Counted from the first letter of the stretch, positions 1-6,637 are shown. The stretch is DNA of 8,162 nucleotides from Anaerolineales bacterium (GCA_030593425.1 JAUVHF010000067.1:1-8162), one strand, 5' to 3'. The notes: generated by a model not told the origin, from the letters alone. Numbers and translations are program-made.

Positions 1-576
1 CTCTTTGGTGCGGGTGGCTTCCAGGTTAGCCCTGGCTTGGGCGCCCCCCTCTTCGGCTACGGCCAAGGCATATCTTGCAGCCTCGATCTGCAAGGAGACT
101 TCCTGGGGGTCATCCCGCAGGGCTTGGGCGTCCAGCCAGGCCTGATATGCTCCCTCCCGGGCCGCTATCGCTTGCTCCAGCAGGGCCTCGGCCTGGCGGA
201 TATCCTCCTTCTTGGCTCCAGCCTCTATCATAGCCAGGTTGGCCTGGGCCAGGCGGAGAGCGGCTTGGGACTGCTTTATCTGGGCGGCGAGGAGATCGGT
301 GTCCAGTTCTATGAGTAGATCGCCTTCTTCTACTTGGTCTCCCTCATCGACCAGGAGGTTTGTGATCCGCCCTCCGATCTCAGCGGTGATCGATATCTTC
401 TGGGCCTCGATGATCCCCGAGGCGGCGATGACCCCTTCCGGCGGCCTCCTCATCTCCAGGCCTAGATCGGCCAAGAGTTGGGAGCCGGCCTCGGGGTGAG
501 AGGTGAAGTACCACCAAGCGCCTCCCGCTCCCGCCAAGAGCAGGAGTAGGACAACGATCCAGACTTTGCCTTTCAT
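1..576 (-). CDS. HlyD-family membrane fusion (periplasmic adaptor) protein, C-terminus cut by window edge
   Basis: This is the adaptor subunit of a YbhG-like exporter, expected to be anchored in the cytoplasmic membrane and to carry substrate from the ABC permeases outward. The reading frame is open for 192 codons from ATG 576 to the left edge, so only the N-terminal part is present. Residues 5-24 are a single hydrophobic anchor. Residues 50-92 (IIEAQKISITAEIGGRI, then VDEGDQVEEGDLL) are the first half of a biotinyl/lipoyl-like domain. Residues about 95-192 are Ala/Glu/Gln-rich helix, typical of the MFP coiled-coil hairpin. The start is supported by GAGGAG seven bases upstream and a 4-base ATGA overlap with the ATPase 2 stop, which implies translational coupling. 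It is the last visible gene of the tetR-led operon. The family call is secure; substrate and outer-membrane partner are unknown. Confidence 0.93.
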   Translation of the reverse strand, partial: MKGKVWIVVLLLLLAGAGGAWWYFTSHPEAGSQLLADLGLEMRRPPEGVIAASGIIEAQKISITAEIGGRITNLLVDEGDQVEEGDLLIELDTDLLAAQIKQSQAALRLAQANLAMIEAGAKKEDIRQAEALLEQAIAAREGAYQAWLDAQALRDDPQEVSLQIEAARYALAVAEEGGAQARANLEATRTKE

Positions 577-1544
577 GGCAGATCTCCTCGCAAGTTAGAT
601 TGCTCCTTGATACTCGAGATGAAGACATCTTCTAGGGAGGGGGCGATGAGGTCCATACTTCGGAGGCCAGCCCCCTTTTGACGCAGGGTCTCCTCGATCA
701 AGGGCTCATACCCTTCCACGCCCTGGGCCACCAGATGGATTAGGGAGCCGTAGAGGGCCACCTCCTCGAAGTGGGATAGTTCCCGCAAGGCGGCCAAGGC
801 CACGTCCGCCCGCTGGCAGTCTATTTCCAGAACTTCCCCTTTCATATGCTTCTCTTTGATGCTCTGGGGGGTCCCCTGGGCGATGATCCGGCCATTGTGG
901 ATGAAGGCCAAGTTGTGGCAATGTTCGGCCTCATCCATGTAGTGAGTGGTGACGAAGATGGTTGTCCCCTCCTCGGCTAGGCGGTAGAGGAAGTTCCAGA
1001 AGGCCTGGCGGGAGATGGGGTCCACCCCTGCCGTGGGCTCGTCCAAGAAGAGCATCTCCGGCTCATGGAGGATGGCGGTGCCCAGAGCCAGCCTCTGCTT
1101 CCAGCCCCCCGCTAGGTTCTTAGTCAGTTCCTTCTCGTGCCCCTTTAGCCCTGCCATATCTATCATAAACTCTTTCCTCTGGGCCAGTTCTTTCCCCCTG
1201 ACTCCATAGGTTCGACCGTAGAAATCGAGGTTCTCGGAGACGGTCAGATCTTGGTAGAGGGTGAACCTTTGGGACATGTAGCCGATCCTTTTCTTGATCT
1301 CCTCTGACTGGGTGACGATGTCATAACCCAGGACCGTCGCTTCTCCCTCCGTGGGTCGTAGGAGGCCTAGAAGCATACGGATGGTGGTGGTCTTGCCCGC
1401 GCCGTTAGGGCCCAGGAAGCCGAAGATCTCGCCCCTCTCGATGGTGAAGTGGATGTGATCCACAGCTGTGAAGTTATCGAACTTCTTGGTCAGTTCTACC
1501 GCTTGGACCGCGTAATCGTTTAGCCTAGGTTTTTCGCCGGTCAC
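573..1544 (-). CDS. ABC transporter ATPase 2 (YbhF C-terminal-half type, catalytically intact H-loop)
   Basis: A cytoplasmic ATPase powering the ABC-2 exporter, with 323 residues from the GTG start. Visible motifs are Walker A GPNGAGKT at 45-52, Q-loop Q92 in YMSQRF, a variant signature LAGGW at 144-148 (canonical LSGGQ), Walker B LFLDEP with D168/E169, D-loop GVDP, and the switch histidine H201 in TTHYMDEAE. The C-terminal ~100 residues are the extension usual in drug-export ATPases. The frame also has an ATG at 1559, but no Shine-Dalgarno precedes it. GTG 1544 has AGAGGT six bases upstream and gives an N-terminus closer to ATPase 1, so I prefer it. The TGA stop overlaps the next gene's ATG (HlyD protein). 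It corresponds to the second NBD of fused YbhF/RbbA and should heterodimerise with ATPase 1. Its own Walker motifs plus H201, paired with the partner's LSGGM, form the canonical site. Confidence 0.95.
   Translation of the reverse strand: MTGEKPRLNDYAVQAVELTKKFDNFTAVDHIHFTIERGEIFGFLGPNGAGKTTTIRMLLGLLRPTEGEATVLGYDIVTQSEEIKKRIGYMSQRFTLYQDLTVSENLDFYGRTYGVRGKELAQRKEFMIDMAGLKGHEKELTKNLAGGWKQRLALGTAILHEPEMLFLDEPTAGVDPISRQAFWNFLYRLAEEGTTIFVTTHYMDEAEHCHNLAFIHNGRIIAQGTPQSIKEKHMKGEVLEIDCQRADVALAALRELSHFEEVALYGSLIHLVAQGVEGYEPLIEETLRQKGAGLRSMDLIAPSLEDVFISSIKEQSNLRGDLP
1419..1447. repeat. 29-bp exact direct repeat shared by the two ATPase genes, copy 1
   Basis: Positions 1419-1447 and 2443-2471 are identical over 29 bases and differ on both flanks. 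Both copies encode TIERGEIFG just before Walker A. A second near-identical 26-base patch (one mismatch) covers the GYM(S/P)QRF Q-loop at 1262-1287 and 2286-2311. The genes are otherwise clearly diverged paralogues. Confidence 0.9.
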
Positions 1545-1550
1545 TTGTTG

Positions 1551-1556
1551 ACCTCT
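1551..1556 (-). promoter_or_regulatory. Shine-Dalgarno favouring GTG 1544 for ATPase 2
   Basis: On the minus strand AGAGGT lies six bases before GTG 1544-1542. The region upstream of the alternative ATG (1559-1557) reads GAAACTTGAAAT and has no purine-rich anti-16S match. The motif would lie inside the coding sequence if the ATG were used. Confidence 0.55.
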
Positions 1557-1605
1557 CATATTTCAAGTTTCAAGACAGTCGCCCTCTATTATCCGGTCGC
1601 AGTTC

Positions 1606-2541
1606 TTACAAGGCAGCATCTTCTTGTTCCCTTCGGATCAAGGAGACGAAAGCCTCCTCCATGCGGGGCCTGATCTGGTGCATCCCTTCCACGGTGACCC
1701 CATGAGAGGCCAGCAGGGTCTCCAGTTGGCGCATTCCCCTTTCCCCGTCCTCGACGAAGACGTGAAGCAGGCCCCCGTAGACTTGGACATCCAGCGCCCC
1801 TTCCCATCCCTCGATGATCTCCCACGCTTTAGGCAAAGGCTGGGGGCGGAGTTCGATCACCTCTCCCCGCACTAGCCCCTTTACCTTCTCTGGCTCGTCA
1901 CAGACTATCATCTTGCCCTCGAACATCAGCCCCACCCGGGAGCAGCGCTCCGCCTCATCCATATAAGGCGTGCTCACCAAGAGGGTCACCCCCTCTAGGT
2001 GGAGGTTGGAGAGGATATCCCAGAACTCCCGCCGAGAGATGGGGTCCACCCCCGTTGTCGGTTCGTCCAGGAAAAGGATCTGGGGTTTGTGGACTAGAGT
2101 GCAGGCCAGAGCCAGTTTCTTCTGCATCCCTCCCGAGAGGTGATCCGCTCGTCTTCCTTGGAACTCCTCCAAGCGGGAGAAGTGGAGGAGCGTTCTTATC
2201 CTCTCTTCCCTTTCGGTCCCTCGTACCTCGAAGATGTCGGCGAAGAAGTGGAGGTTCTCCATCACTGAAAGGTCCCCGTAGAGGCTGAACCTTTGGGGCA
2301 TGTAGCCGATCAGTTTCTTTATCTCCTCAGGCTCCTTCACCGTGTCGTAGCCGGCCACGGTGGCCCTACCCTCGGTGGGGTTCATGATGGCTGTCAAGAG
2401 TCGAAAAGTGGTCGTCTTCCCCGCCCCATCGGGCCCCACCAGGCCGAAGATCTCGCCCCTCTCGATGGTGAGGTTCAACCTATCGACGGCGGTGACCTTC
2501 TTGAACCTCTTGGTCAGGTTCTCCGTCTCGATGATAGCCAT
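1606..2541 (-). CDS. ABC transporter ATPase 1 (YbhF N-terminal-half type, H-loop His replaced by Pro)
   Basis: Cytoplasmic ATPase of the exporter, 311 residues. Motifs are Walker A GPDGAGKT at 36-43, with Asp where most ABC proteins have Asn (as I recall for the first NBD of YbhF/RbbA). The Q-loop is Q83 in YMPQRF, the canonical signature LSGGM is at 135-139, Walker B ILFLDEP carries D159/E160, and the D-loop is GVDP. The H-loop reads STPYMDEAE: the switch histidine is Pro192 (codon CCT at 1968-1966), so this subunit's own nucleotide site is probably slow or inactive. A GTG at 2547 is also in frame and overlaps the permease C stop. GGAG five bases before ATG 2541 supports the ATG, two bases after that stop. 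A 61-bp gap separates it from the preferred ATPase 2 start. It probably pairs with ATPase 2; a homodimer would be poorly active. Confidence 0.95.
   Translation of the reverse strand: MAIIETENLTKRFKKVTAVDRLNLTIERGEIFGLVGPDGAGKTTTFRLLTAIMNPTEGRATVAGYDTVKEPEEIKKLIGYMPQRFSLYGDLSVMENLHFFADIFEVRGTEREERIRTLLHFSRLEEFQGRRADHLSGGMQKKLALACTLVHKPQILFLDEPTTGVDPISRREFWDILSNLHLEGVTLLVSTPYMDEAERCSRVGLMFEGKMIVCDEPEKVKGLVRGEVIELRPQPLPKAWEIIEGWEGALDVQVYGGLLHVFVEDGERGMRQLETLLASHGVTVEGMHQIRPRMEEAFVSLIRREQEDAAL
2443..2471. repeat. 29-bp exact direct repeat shared by the two ATPase genes, copy 2
   Basis: Partner of the copy at 1419-1447, in the same orientation and codon phase, inside the ATPase 1 gene. Confidence 0.9.
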
Positions 2542-2543
2542 TA

Positions 2544-3665
2544 TCACTCCAGACTCTTTTTGAACCGCAAGGAGGCCAACGTCAGAATAGCAGCACCGAA
2601 GATGGCCATGGCGATCACTTGCTCAGTGAGGAGCCGCAGTCCTACACCTTTAAGGATGATCCCTCGCACGATGATCAGGAGGTATCGGAGAGGGATGATG
2701 TAACTTATCGCCTGTAGGGCGAGGGGCATCGCTTCGATGGGGAACAAGAAGCCAGAGAGGAAGATGGAGGGCATGAGGGTGAGAAAGGTGAGAAGCATGG
2801 CTTCCATCTGGCTGTGGGCCACGGTGGAGATGAGGAGCCCCAGCCCCAGCGAGGTGAGGAGGGAGAGGAGGGCCAAGGCGAGAAGCAGAGGGACGCTGCC
2901 GTGAATGGGCATGCCGAACCAGAAGACGCCCACGATGAGAACCGCAGAGAGGTCGAAGAAGGCGATCCCAACGTAGGGTATGACCTTCCCCAACACCAGT
3001 TCGAAGGACCTTATAGGGGTGACGATGAGTTGCTCTATCGTCCCCTGCTCTCGCTCGCGGACGATGGCTGCGCCGGTGATGAAGGTGGTGAGAAGTTGCA
3101 GGATCATGGCGATGACGCCCGGGATCATGAAGTTGGCGCTCCGCATCTCCGGGTTGTACCAGACTCGGGGGCGTACCTCGATGCCTGGCTGTTCTTCGGG
3201 ATCTATCCCCAGGATCTCTTGTATCAACTCCACCGACTGGGCTTGCCCCACCCCTTGGGCTGCCGAGAAGGCGGTCCTGGCTACGTTGGGGTCTGAGCCG
3301 TCGATGATGAAGGCCACCTCCGCTTTGTGGGTCCTATCGAGACTTCTGCTGTAGCCCGCAGGGATTATCATCCCCGCCCTTACCCGTCCTCCATCTACCA
3401 GACGGGTTAATTCTTCCTCATCGTCGATATAGTAATTGATGTCAAAATAGTTTGAAACGCGGTAGGCATCTATCAGTTCCCTACTGGCTGGTGTTCGATC
3501 GTAGTCCAAGACGGCGGTAGAGAGATGTTCTATATCCGTGGTGGCTGCATAGCCTAAAAGCACCAACTGGATCACGGGGATGAGGAACATGAAGGTCAGG
3601 GTGCGAGGGTCGCGACGGATGTGGATGAACTCTTTGCGCATGATAGGGATGATACGGCTGTTCAT
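2544..3665 (-). CDS. ABC-2 type exporter permease C (YbhS/YbhR-like)
   Basis: Membrane channel subunit, 373 residues, about the usual size of half-size YbhS/YbhR/YhhJ permeases. The N-terminus MRKEFIHIRRDP precedes TM1 (about 23-41). A large extracytoplasmic domain (about 42-175) carries the family motif IIDGSDPN (120-127) and RVWYNPEMRS. A core of five further segments follows: about 177-202, 229-250, 258-280, 288-310 and 347-366. The cytoplasmic linker REREQGTIEQLIVTPI (203-218) is the hallmark of this family and probably contacts the ATPases. Late motifs SGFLFPIEAMP and SYIIPLRYLLIIVRGI are typical. The start is supported by GGAGG four bases upstream and a 4-base ATGA overlap with tetR, so it is translated in the TetR-controlled unit. 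It is the only permease directly coupled to the ATPase genes. Confidence 0.95.
   Translation of the reverse strand: MNSRIIPIMRKEFIHIRRDPRTLTFMFLIPVIQLVLLGYAATTDIEHLSTAVLDYDRTPASRELIDAYRVSNYFDINYYIDDEEELTRLVDGGRVRAGMIIPAGYSRSLDRTHKAEVAFIIDGSDPNVARTAFSAAQGVGQAQSVELIQEILGIDPEEQPGIEVRPRVWYNPEMRSANFMIPGVIAMILQLLTTFITGAAIVREREQGTIEQLIVTPIRSFELVLGKVIPYVGIAFFDLSAVLIVGVFWFGMPIHGSVPLLLALALLSLLTSLGLGLLISTVAHSQMEAMLLTFLTLMPSIFLSGFLFPIEAMPLALQAISYIIPLRYLLIIVRGIILKGVGLRLLTEQVIAMAIFGAAILTLASLRFKKSLE
2547..2550 (-). promoter_or_regulatory. Shine-Dalgarno GGAG deciding the ATPase 1 start
   Basis: On the minus strand the order is GGAG, TGATA, ATG. The motif sits inside the last codons of permease C and is correctly spaced (5 nt) for ATG 2541. 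It overlaps the first base of the alternative GTG 2547, which it therefore cannot serve. Confidence 0.65.
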
Positions 3666-4324
3666 GCCACCTCCCCTTGTCCAGGGTGGGCGAGGACGCC
3701 GTGGAGGAAGAGTTGCACGATCTCCCGCCCTATTGCCTTGTAGTCCACGGAGGCGAATACCCGTTTGCCAGGCAGGACCTCCTGGGTCAGCATAAATATC
3801 ATTATCATGCCCATAAAGGCTCGAGCCAGCACCGTGGTATCCATAGGTCGGTAGACCCCCTGAGCGATGCGGATTCGGAGGAACTCCTCCAGAACCTGGG
3901 TCAAATGCAAAGGCGTTCGACGCAGATACTCTTCCAAGGTTTCCTCATCCATAGTGGGCAGGGCAGAGAAGAGCACCTTGAGGAAGTCCACGTTATGTTG
4001 AAAGGTCTGGAACGCCTTGTCCAAGACGATGATCAAGAGTTTCTCTTCCTCCTCTCCAGAGGTTGTGGGAGTGGCCTGTATCTGAGTCAGGGGTGGTAGT
4101 AGCGTGGTTTCGCTTATCAGTCTGGGAATGCTTAGCAAGAGATCCTCTTTGCTCTGGAAATAGTTGTAGATAGTCCCTTCGGAAACCCCGGCCTGGGCAG
4201 CGATCTCCTTGGTGGTGGCGGCGTGATAACCCTTTTGAGCGAATACCCGTGCCGCTGCCTCCAATATCTGCACCGACCTTTTCTGAACCAACTCTTCCTT
4301 CTTGCTCTCTTTGTTCCCGGCCAT
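3662..4324 (-). CDS. TetR-family transcriptional repressor of the exporter operon
   Basis: A 220-residue dimeric one-component repressor. The N-terminal DNA-binding domain is clear: helix 1 QILEAAARVFAQKGYHAA (19-36), then the helix-turn-helix TTKEIAAQAGVSEGTIYNYF (37-56) and SKEDLL. The remaining ~150 residues are the helical ligand-binding and dimerisation domain, with no recognisable ligand signature. I start at ATG 4324, preceded by GGAGG at five bases. A longer in-frame ATG at 4357 lies inside the -10/operator region, upstream of the predicted transcription start near 4349, so it would not be in the mRNA. The stop overlaps the permease C start. Autoregulation is strongly suggested by the palindrome over its promoter. 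CecR (YbiH) beside E. coli ybhGFSR is the closest contextual parallel. The inducer is unknown. Confidence 0.95.
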   Translation of the reverse strand: MAGNKESKKEELVQKRSVQILEAAARVFAQKGYHAATTKEIAAQAGVSEGTIYNYFQSKEDLLLSIPRLISETTLLPPLTQIQATPTTSGEEEEKLLIIVLDKAFQTFQHNVDFLKVLFSALPTMDEETLEEYLRRTPLHLTQVLEEFLRIRIAQGVYRPMDTTVLARAFMGMIMIFMLTQEVLPGKRVFASVDYKAIGREIVQLFLHGVLAHPGQGEVA

Positions 4325-4329
4325 CTTTT

Positions 4330-4334
4330 CCTCC
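4330..4334 (-). promoter_or_regulatory. Shine-Dalgarno GGAGG fixing the tetR start
   Basis: The minus-strand order GGAGG, AAAAG, ATG places a consensus ribosome binding site five bases from ATG 4324. The alternative ATG 4357 has only GGCGTACA upstream. Confidence 0.85.
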
Positions 4335-4335
4335 G

Positions 4336-4359
4336 CAATGAGTGAGCGCTCACTCATTG
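4336..4359. promoter_or_regulatory. TetR operator: perfect 24-bp palindrome
   Basis: The half-site CAATGAGTGAGC is followed directly by its exact reverse complement, giving 12 + 12 bases without mismatch or spacer. The core fits the general TGA(A/G)TGA-N4-TCA(C/T)TCA layout of several TetR-family operators. It overlaps the last four bases of the -10 element and covers the predicted transcription start, so a bound dimer would block RNA polymerase. I saw no second copy in the window, including upstream of permease A and of the 7329-6769 gene. Confidence 0.9.
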
Positions 4360-4383
4360 TACGCCGTTTTCCATCTTTGTCAA
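4356..4383 (-). promoter_or_regulatory. Sigma70-type promoter for the tetR-permease C-ATPase-HlyD operon
   Basis: On the minus strand TTGACA (4383-4378, perfect -35) and TACAAT (4361-4356, five of six for -10) are separated by 16 bases. The predicted start of transcription near 4349 falls at the dyad axis of the operator and gives a leader of about 25 nt containing the GGAGG. The -35 lies only four bases past the permease B stop, and there is no terminator between, so readthrough from upstream genes is also possible. Confidence 0.88.
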
Positions 4384-4387
4384 GGCT

Positions 4388-5506
4388 TCAGTCCAATCTC
4401 TTTCTGAAGACCCAGAGGGTGAGGCTCACAACCACCACCCCTATGATGGCTAGGGCCAGGATCTCGGGGATGAAGGCCCCCACCCCCGCACCCTTCAGGA
4501 GGATGCCCCTGAAGATGATGAGGAAATGCTTGATGGCCGCGAGGTTGGAAAGCAACTGTAGAGGCCGGGGCATGCTCTCTATCGGGATGGCATACCCGGA
4601 GAAGACCATCTCCGTCATGGCCAGGATAAAGACCAAGAGCAAAGCCTGCTGTTGCGTGTTGGAGATGGTAGAGATCATGATCCCCCAGCCCAACTCCACG
4701 AAGATATAGAAGAGGGAGACGGTCAAGAGAAGGGGGAGGGAGCCCCGAAGGGGCACATGGAAGATGAAGAGGGTGATGGCTAACATCAATAGGAAGTCGA
4801 GATAGGAGATGATTACCGCCGGGATGGCCTTGCCGATGATCAGTTCTATAGGCCGCAAGGGGCTGACCAGGAGTTGCTCCAGGGTGCCCAACTCTCGCTC
4901 CCGGGCGATCCCTAAGGAGGCCACCATCAGAGCGACCATATAGAGCATGAAGGCTAGTTCCGCGGGGACGGTATAATTGGCCTCCTTCAATTCCTCGTTG
5001 AACCAAACCCGGGCTCTAGAGTCAATTGTCGCTACCTGGCTGACCCCCCACTCTTCCCTCATCAATTGCGCGCTATAGCTGGCGACGACCCCCTGGGCCG
5101 CCATCTCGGCTGTCTGGGCCACGCTCGGTTCAGAGCCGTCGAGGATGATCTGGAGTTGGGGGTTTTCGGCCCCGGAACTCAAGCCTTGGCTAAACCCTGA
5201 GGGGATTACGATGGCCACGGGGGAGGTTCCGTTATCTAGTAGGGTCCGCACCTCAGTTTGATCGTACAGGTAGTAGGTGGGATCGAAGGTCTGGGAGTTC
5301 CCAAAGGCCGCTACTAATTCTCGGCTTCGCTGGCTGCGGTCGAGATCGACGATGGCGGTGGGGATATGTTCGATAGGGTGGGAGGTGGAGTAGGCGACGG
5401 CTATCAATTCTACGACCGGCCCCAGGATGATGAAGGGAGCGAGCAACCTATCCCGGCGCAACTGTATGAACTCTTTCCTTATGAGGTTCAGTATCCTAGC
5501 CAGCAT
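4388..5506 (-). CDS. ABC-2 type exporter permease B (YbhS/YbhR-like)
   Basis: Membrane permease of 372 residues with the same architecture as the other two. The N-terminus LIRKEFIQLRRDR is followed by TM1 (about 22-40). An extracytoplasmic domain to about 175 contains ILDGSEPSVA (121-130) and RVWFNEELKE. The later segments are at about 178-200, 226-249, 256-279, 287-310 and 345-366. The linker is RERELGTLEQLLVSPL (202-217). Near the C-terminus it departs from A and C: NLAAIKHFLIIFRGI replaces the SY-(I/L)-P-type motif, so it is the most diverged of the three. Its ATG directly abuts the permease A TAG stop with no gap and only a weak, distant AGGA ribosome site, so it is probably coupled to A. 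It probably pairs with A or C as one half of a channel. Confidence 0.93.
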   Translation of the reverse strand: MLARILNLIRKEFIQLRRDRLLAPFIILGPVVELIAVAYSTSHPIEHIPTAIVDLDRSQRSRELVAAFGNSQTFDPTYYLYDQTEVRTLLDNGTSPVAIVIPSGFSQGLSSGAENPQLQIILDGSEPSVAQTAEMAAQGVVASYSAQLMREEWGVSQVATIDSRARVWFNEELKEANYTVPAELAFMLYMVALMVASLGIARERELGTLEQLLVSPLRPIELIIGKAIPAVIISYLDFLLMLAITLFIFHVPLRGSLPLLLTVSLFYIFVELGWGIMISTISNTQQQALLLVFILAMTEMVFSGYAIPIESMPRPLQLLSNLAAIKHFLIIFRGILLKGAGVGAFIPEILALAIIGVVVVSLTLWVFRKRLD

Positions 5507-6637
5507 CTATAATCGTTTCCTGAAGAAGAGGGTCGTAAGCCCCAGTACCAAGAGCCCCGTGAAGAATAGAGCGAGGGCATAGGGCCAGAGGGATTCTAGC
5601 CCCAACCCTTTCACGAAGAGGCCGCGGCTGATGATCACGAAATGGGTGGTGGGAAGGCTGTAAGACTCCATTCTCATCAAGGGAGGCATGCTGGAGATGG
5701 GGAAGAAGAGCCCGGACATGAAGAAACCAGGGAAGAGGAAGATGAGGAGGGAGGCGATCATGGCCACCTGCTGGCTGCTCACGAAGGCGGAGATGAGGAG
5801 CCCCATACTCAGGCTAGCGAAGAAGAAATCGGCGGCCAAGAGGAGGTAGAGGAGAAAGTTCCCCCGGAAGGGCACACCGAACCAGAAAACCCCCACCAAG
5901 GCGCAGAGCGCCACATCCAGGAGGCCGCTGGCTATATAGGGGGTCAGTTTTCCGACCAATAGTTCAAAGCGGCTGAGAGGGGTGGCGATCAGTTGCTCGA
6001 AGGTTCCTTGCTCTTTCTCTCGGGTGATGGCTAGGGAGACGGAGACGGCAGGGAGGGTGAGGACTAGAGCGATGAGCGCAGGGACCATCCCCACCACCGA
6101 TTTCAGGCTGGGGTTGTACCAGGTCCTGACCCTCAGGTCGATGGGGGCCAGACTCACCAGGGAAGGCCTCGTTTTCTCCAGGGATCGCTGCAAAATTCGG
6201 GTGGCGAAATAGTCGGTGAAAGAGGCGATATGAGCCAGGGCGAAGTTCCCCGTGTTGGGCTCTGTGCCATCGACGATGATCTGGAGTTGGGCTCCCCTAA
6301 GCCCTAGGGCGTCATTCATGAAGTGGGGTGGTATGATCACCGCGGCTCTCACATCCCCTTGGAGGAGCAGCCTCTCGATTTCACTATAGTCCGAAGCGTA
6401 GAAGCGGAGGTGGAAATCCTTCCCGCTGGTCAACTCGTTCACATATCGGCGGGAGAGAGAGGTCCCATCGTAGTCCATCACCGCTAGGGGCACATCTTCT
6501 ATCTTGACAGAGAGAGTGTAGGCGAAGGTGATGAGTAGAAAGACCGGCGAGATGGTGACCAGGAAGACGGCCCTCCTGTCGCGGATGATGTGCCAGGTCT
6601 CCTTTCTCATCACCGAAAGGGTCTTTCGGATCTTCAT
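5507..6637 (-). CDS. ABC-2 type exporter permease A (YbhS/YbhR-like)
   Basis: Membrane permease of 376 residues, half-size ABC-2 type. The sequence runs VMRKETWHIIRDRR, TM1 (about 23-41), an extracytoplasmic domain with IIVDGTEPNTGNF (120-132) and RTWYNPSLKS (171-180), then TM segments at about 183-205, 232-254, 258-283, 290-314 and 350-371. The linker is REKEQGTFEQLIATPL (206-221). SGLFFPISSMPP and YSLPTTHFVIISRGLFVKGLG resemble the matching parts of permease C. The ATG at 6637 aligns with the other permease starts. Only weak ribosome-site candidates (AAGG at 4 nt, GAGG at 11 nt) precede it. It heads the A-B pair, upstream of and outside the operator-controlled unit. It is followed immediately by permease B. 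Confidence 0.93.
   Translation of the reverse strand: MKIRKTLSVMRKETWHIIRDRRAVFLVTISPVFLLITFAYTLSVKIEDVPLAVMDYDGTSLSRRYVNELTSGKDFHLRFYASDYSEIERLLLQGDVRAAVIIPPHFMNDALGLRGAQLQIIVDGTEPNTGNFALAHIASFTDYFATRILQRSLEKTRPSLVSLAPIDLRVRTWYNPSLKSVVGMVPALIALVLTLPAVSVSLAITREKEQGTFEQLIATPLSRFELLVGKLTPYIASGLLDVALCALVGVFWFGVPFRGNFLLYLLLAADFFFASLSMGLLISAFVSSQQVAMIASLLIFLFPGFFMSGLFFPISSMPPLMRMESYSLPTTHFVIISRGLFVKGLGLESLWPYALALFFTGLLVLGLTTLFFRKRL

Noticed and set aside
2814..3296. 160-codon plus-strand open frame across permease C
   Set aside because: It is antisense to a well-supported permease, has a low-complexity Glu/Gly/Asp composition from the reversed codons, and shows no ribosome site or family motif.
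4336..4359. The palindrome as a rho-independent terminator after permease B
   Set aside because: The dyad could fold, but it has no loop and no T-run follows on the minus strand. It lies on a promoter, so an operator fits better.
4380..5006. 208-codon minus-strand frame inside permease B
   Set aside because: It is a shifted frame of the permease B gene. Its Pro/Gly/Arg/His-rich translation has no motif, while the other frame gives a full ABC-2 permease.
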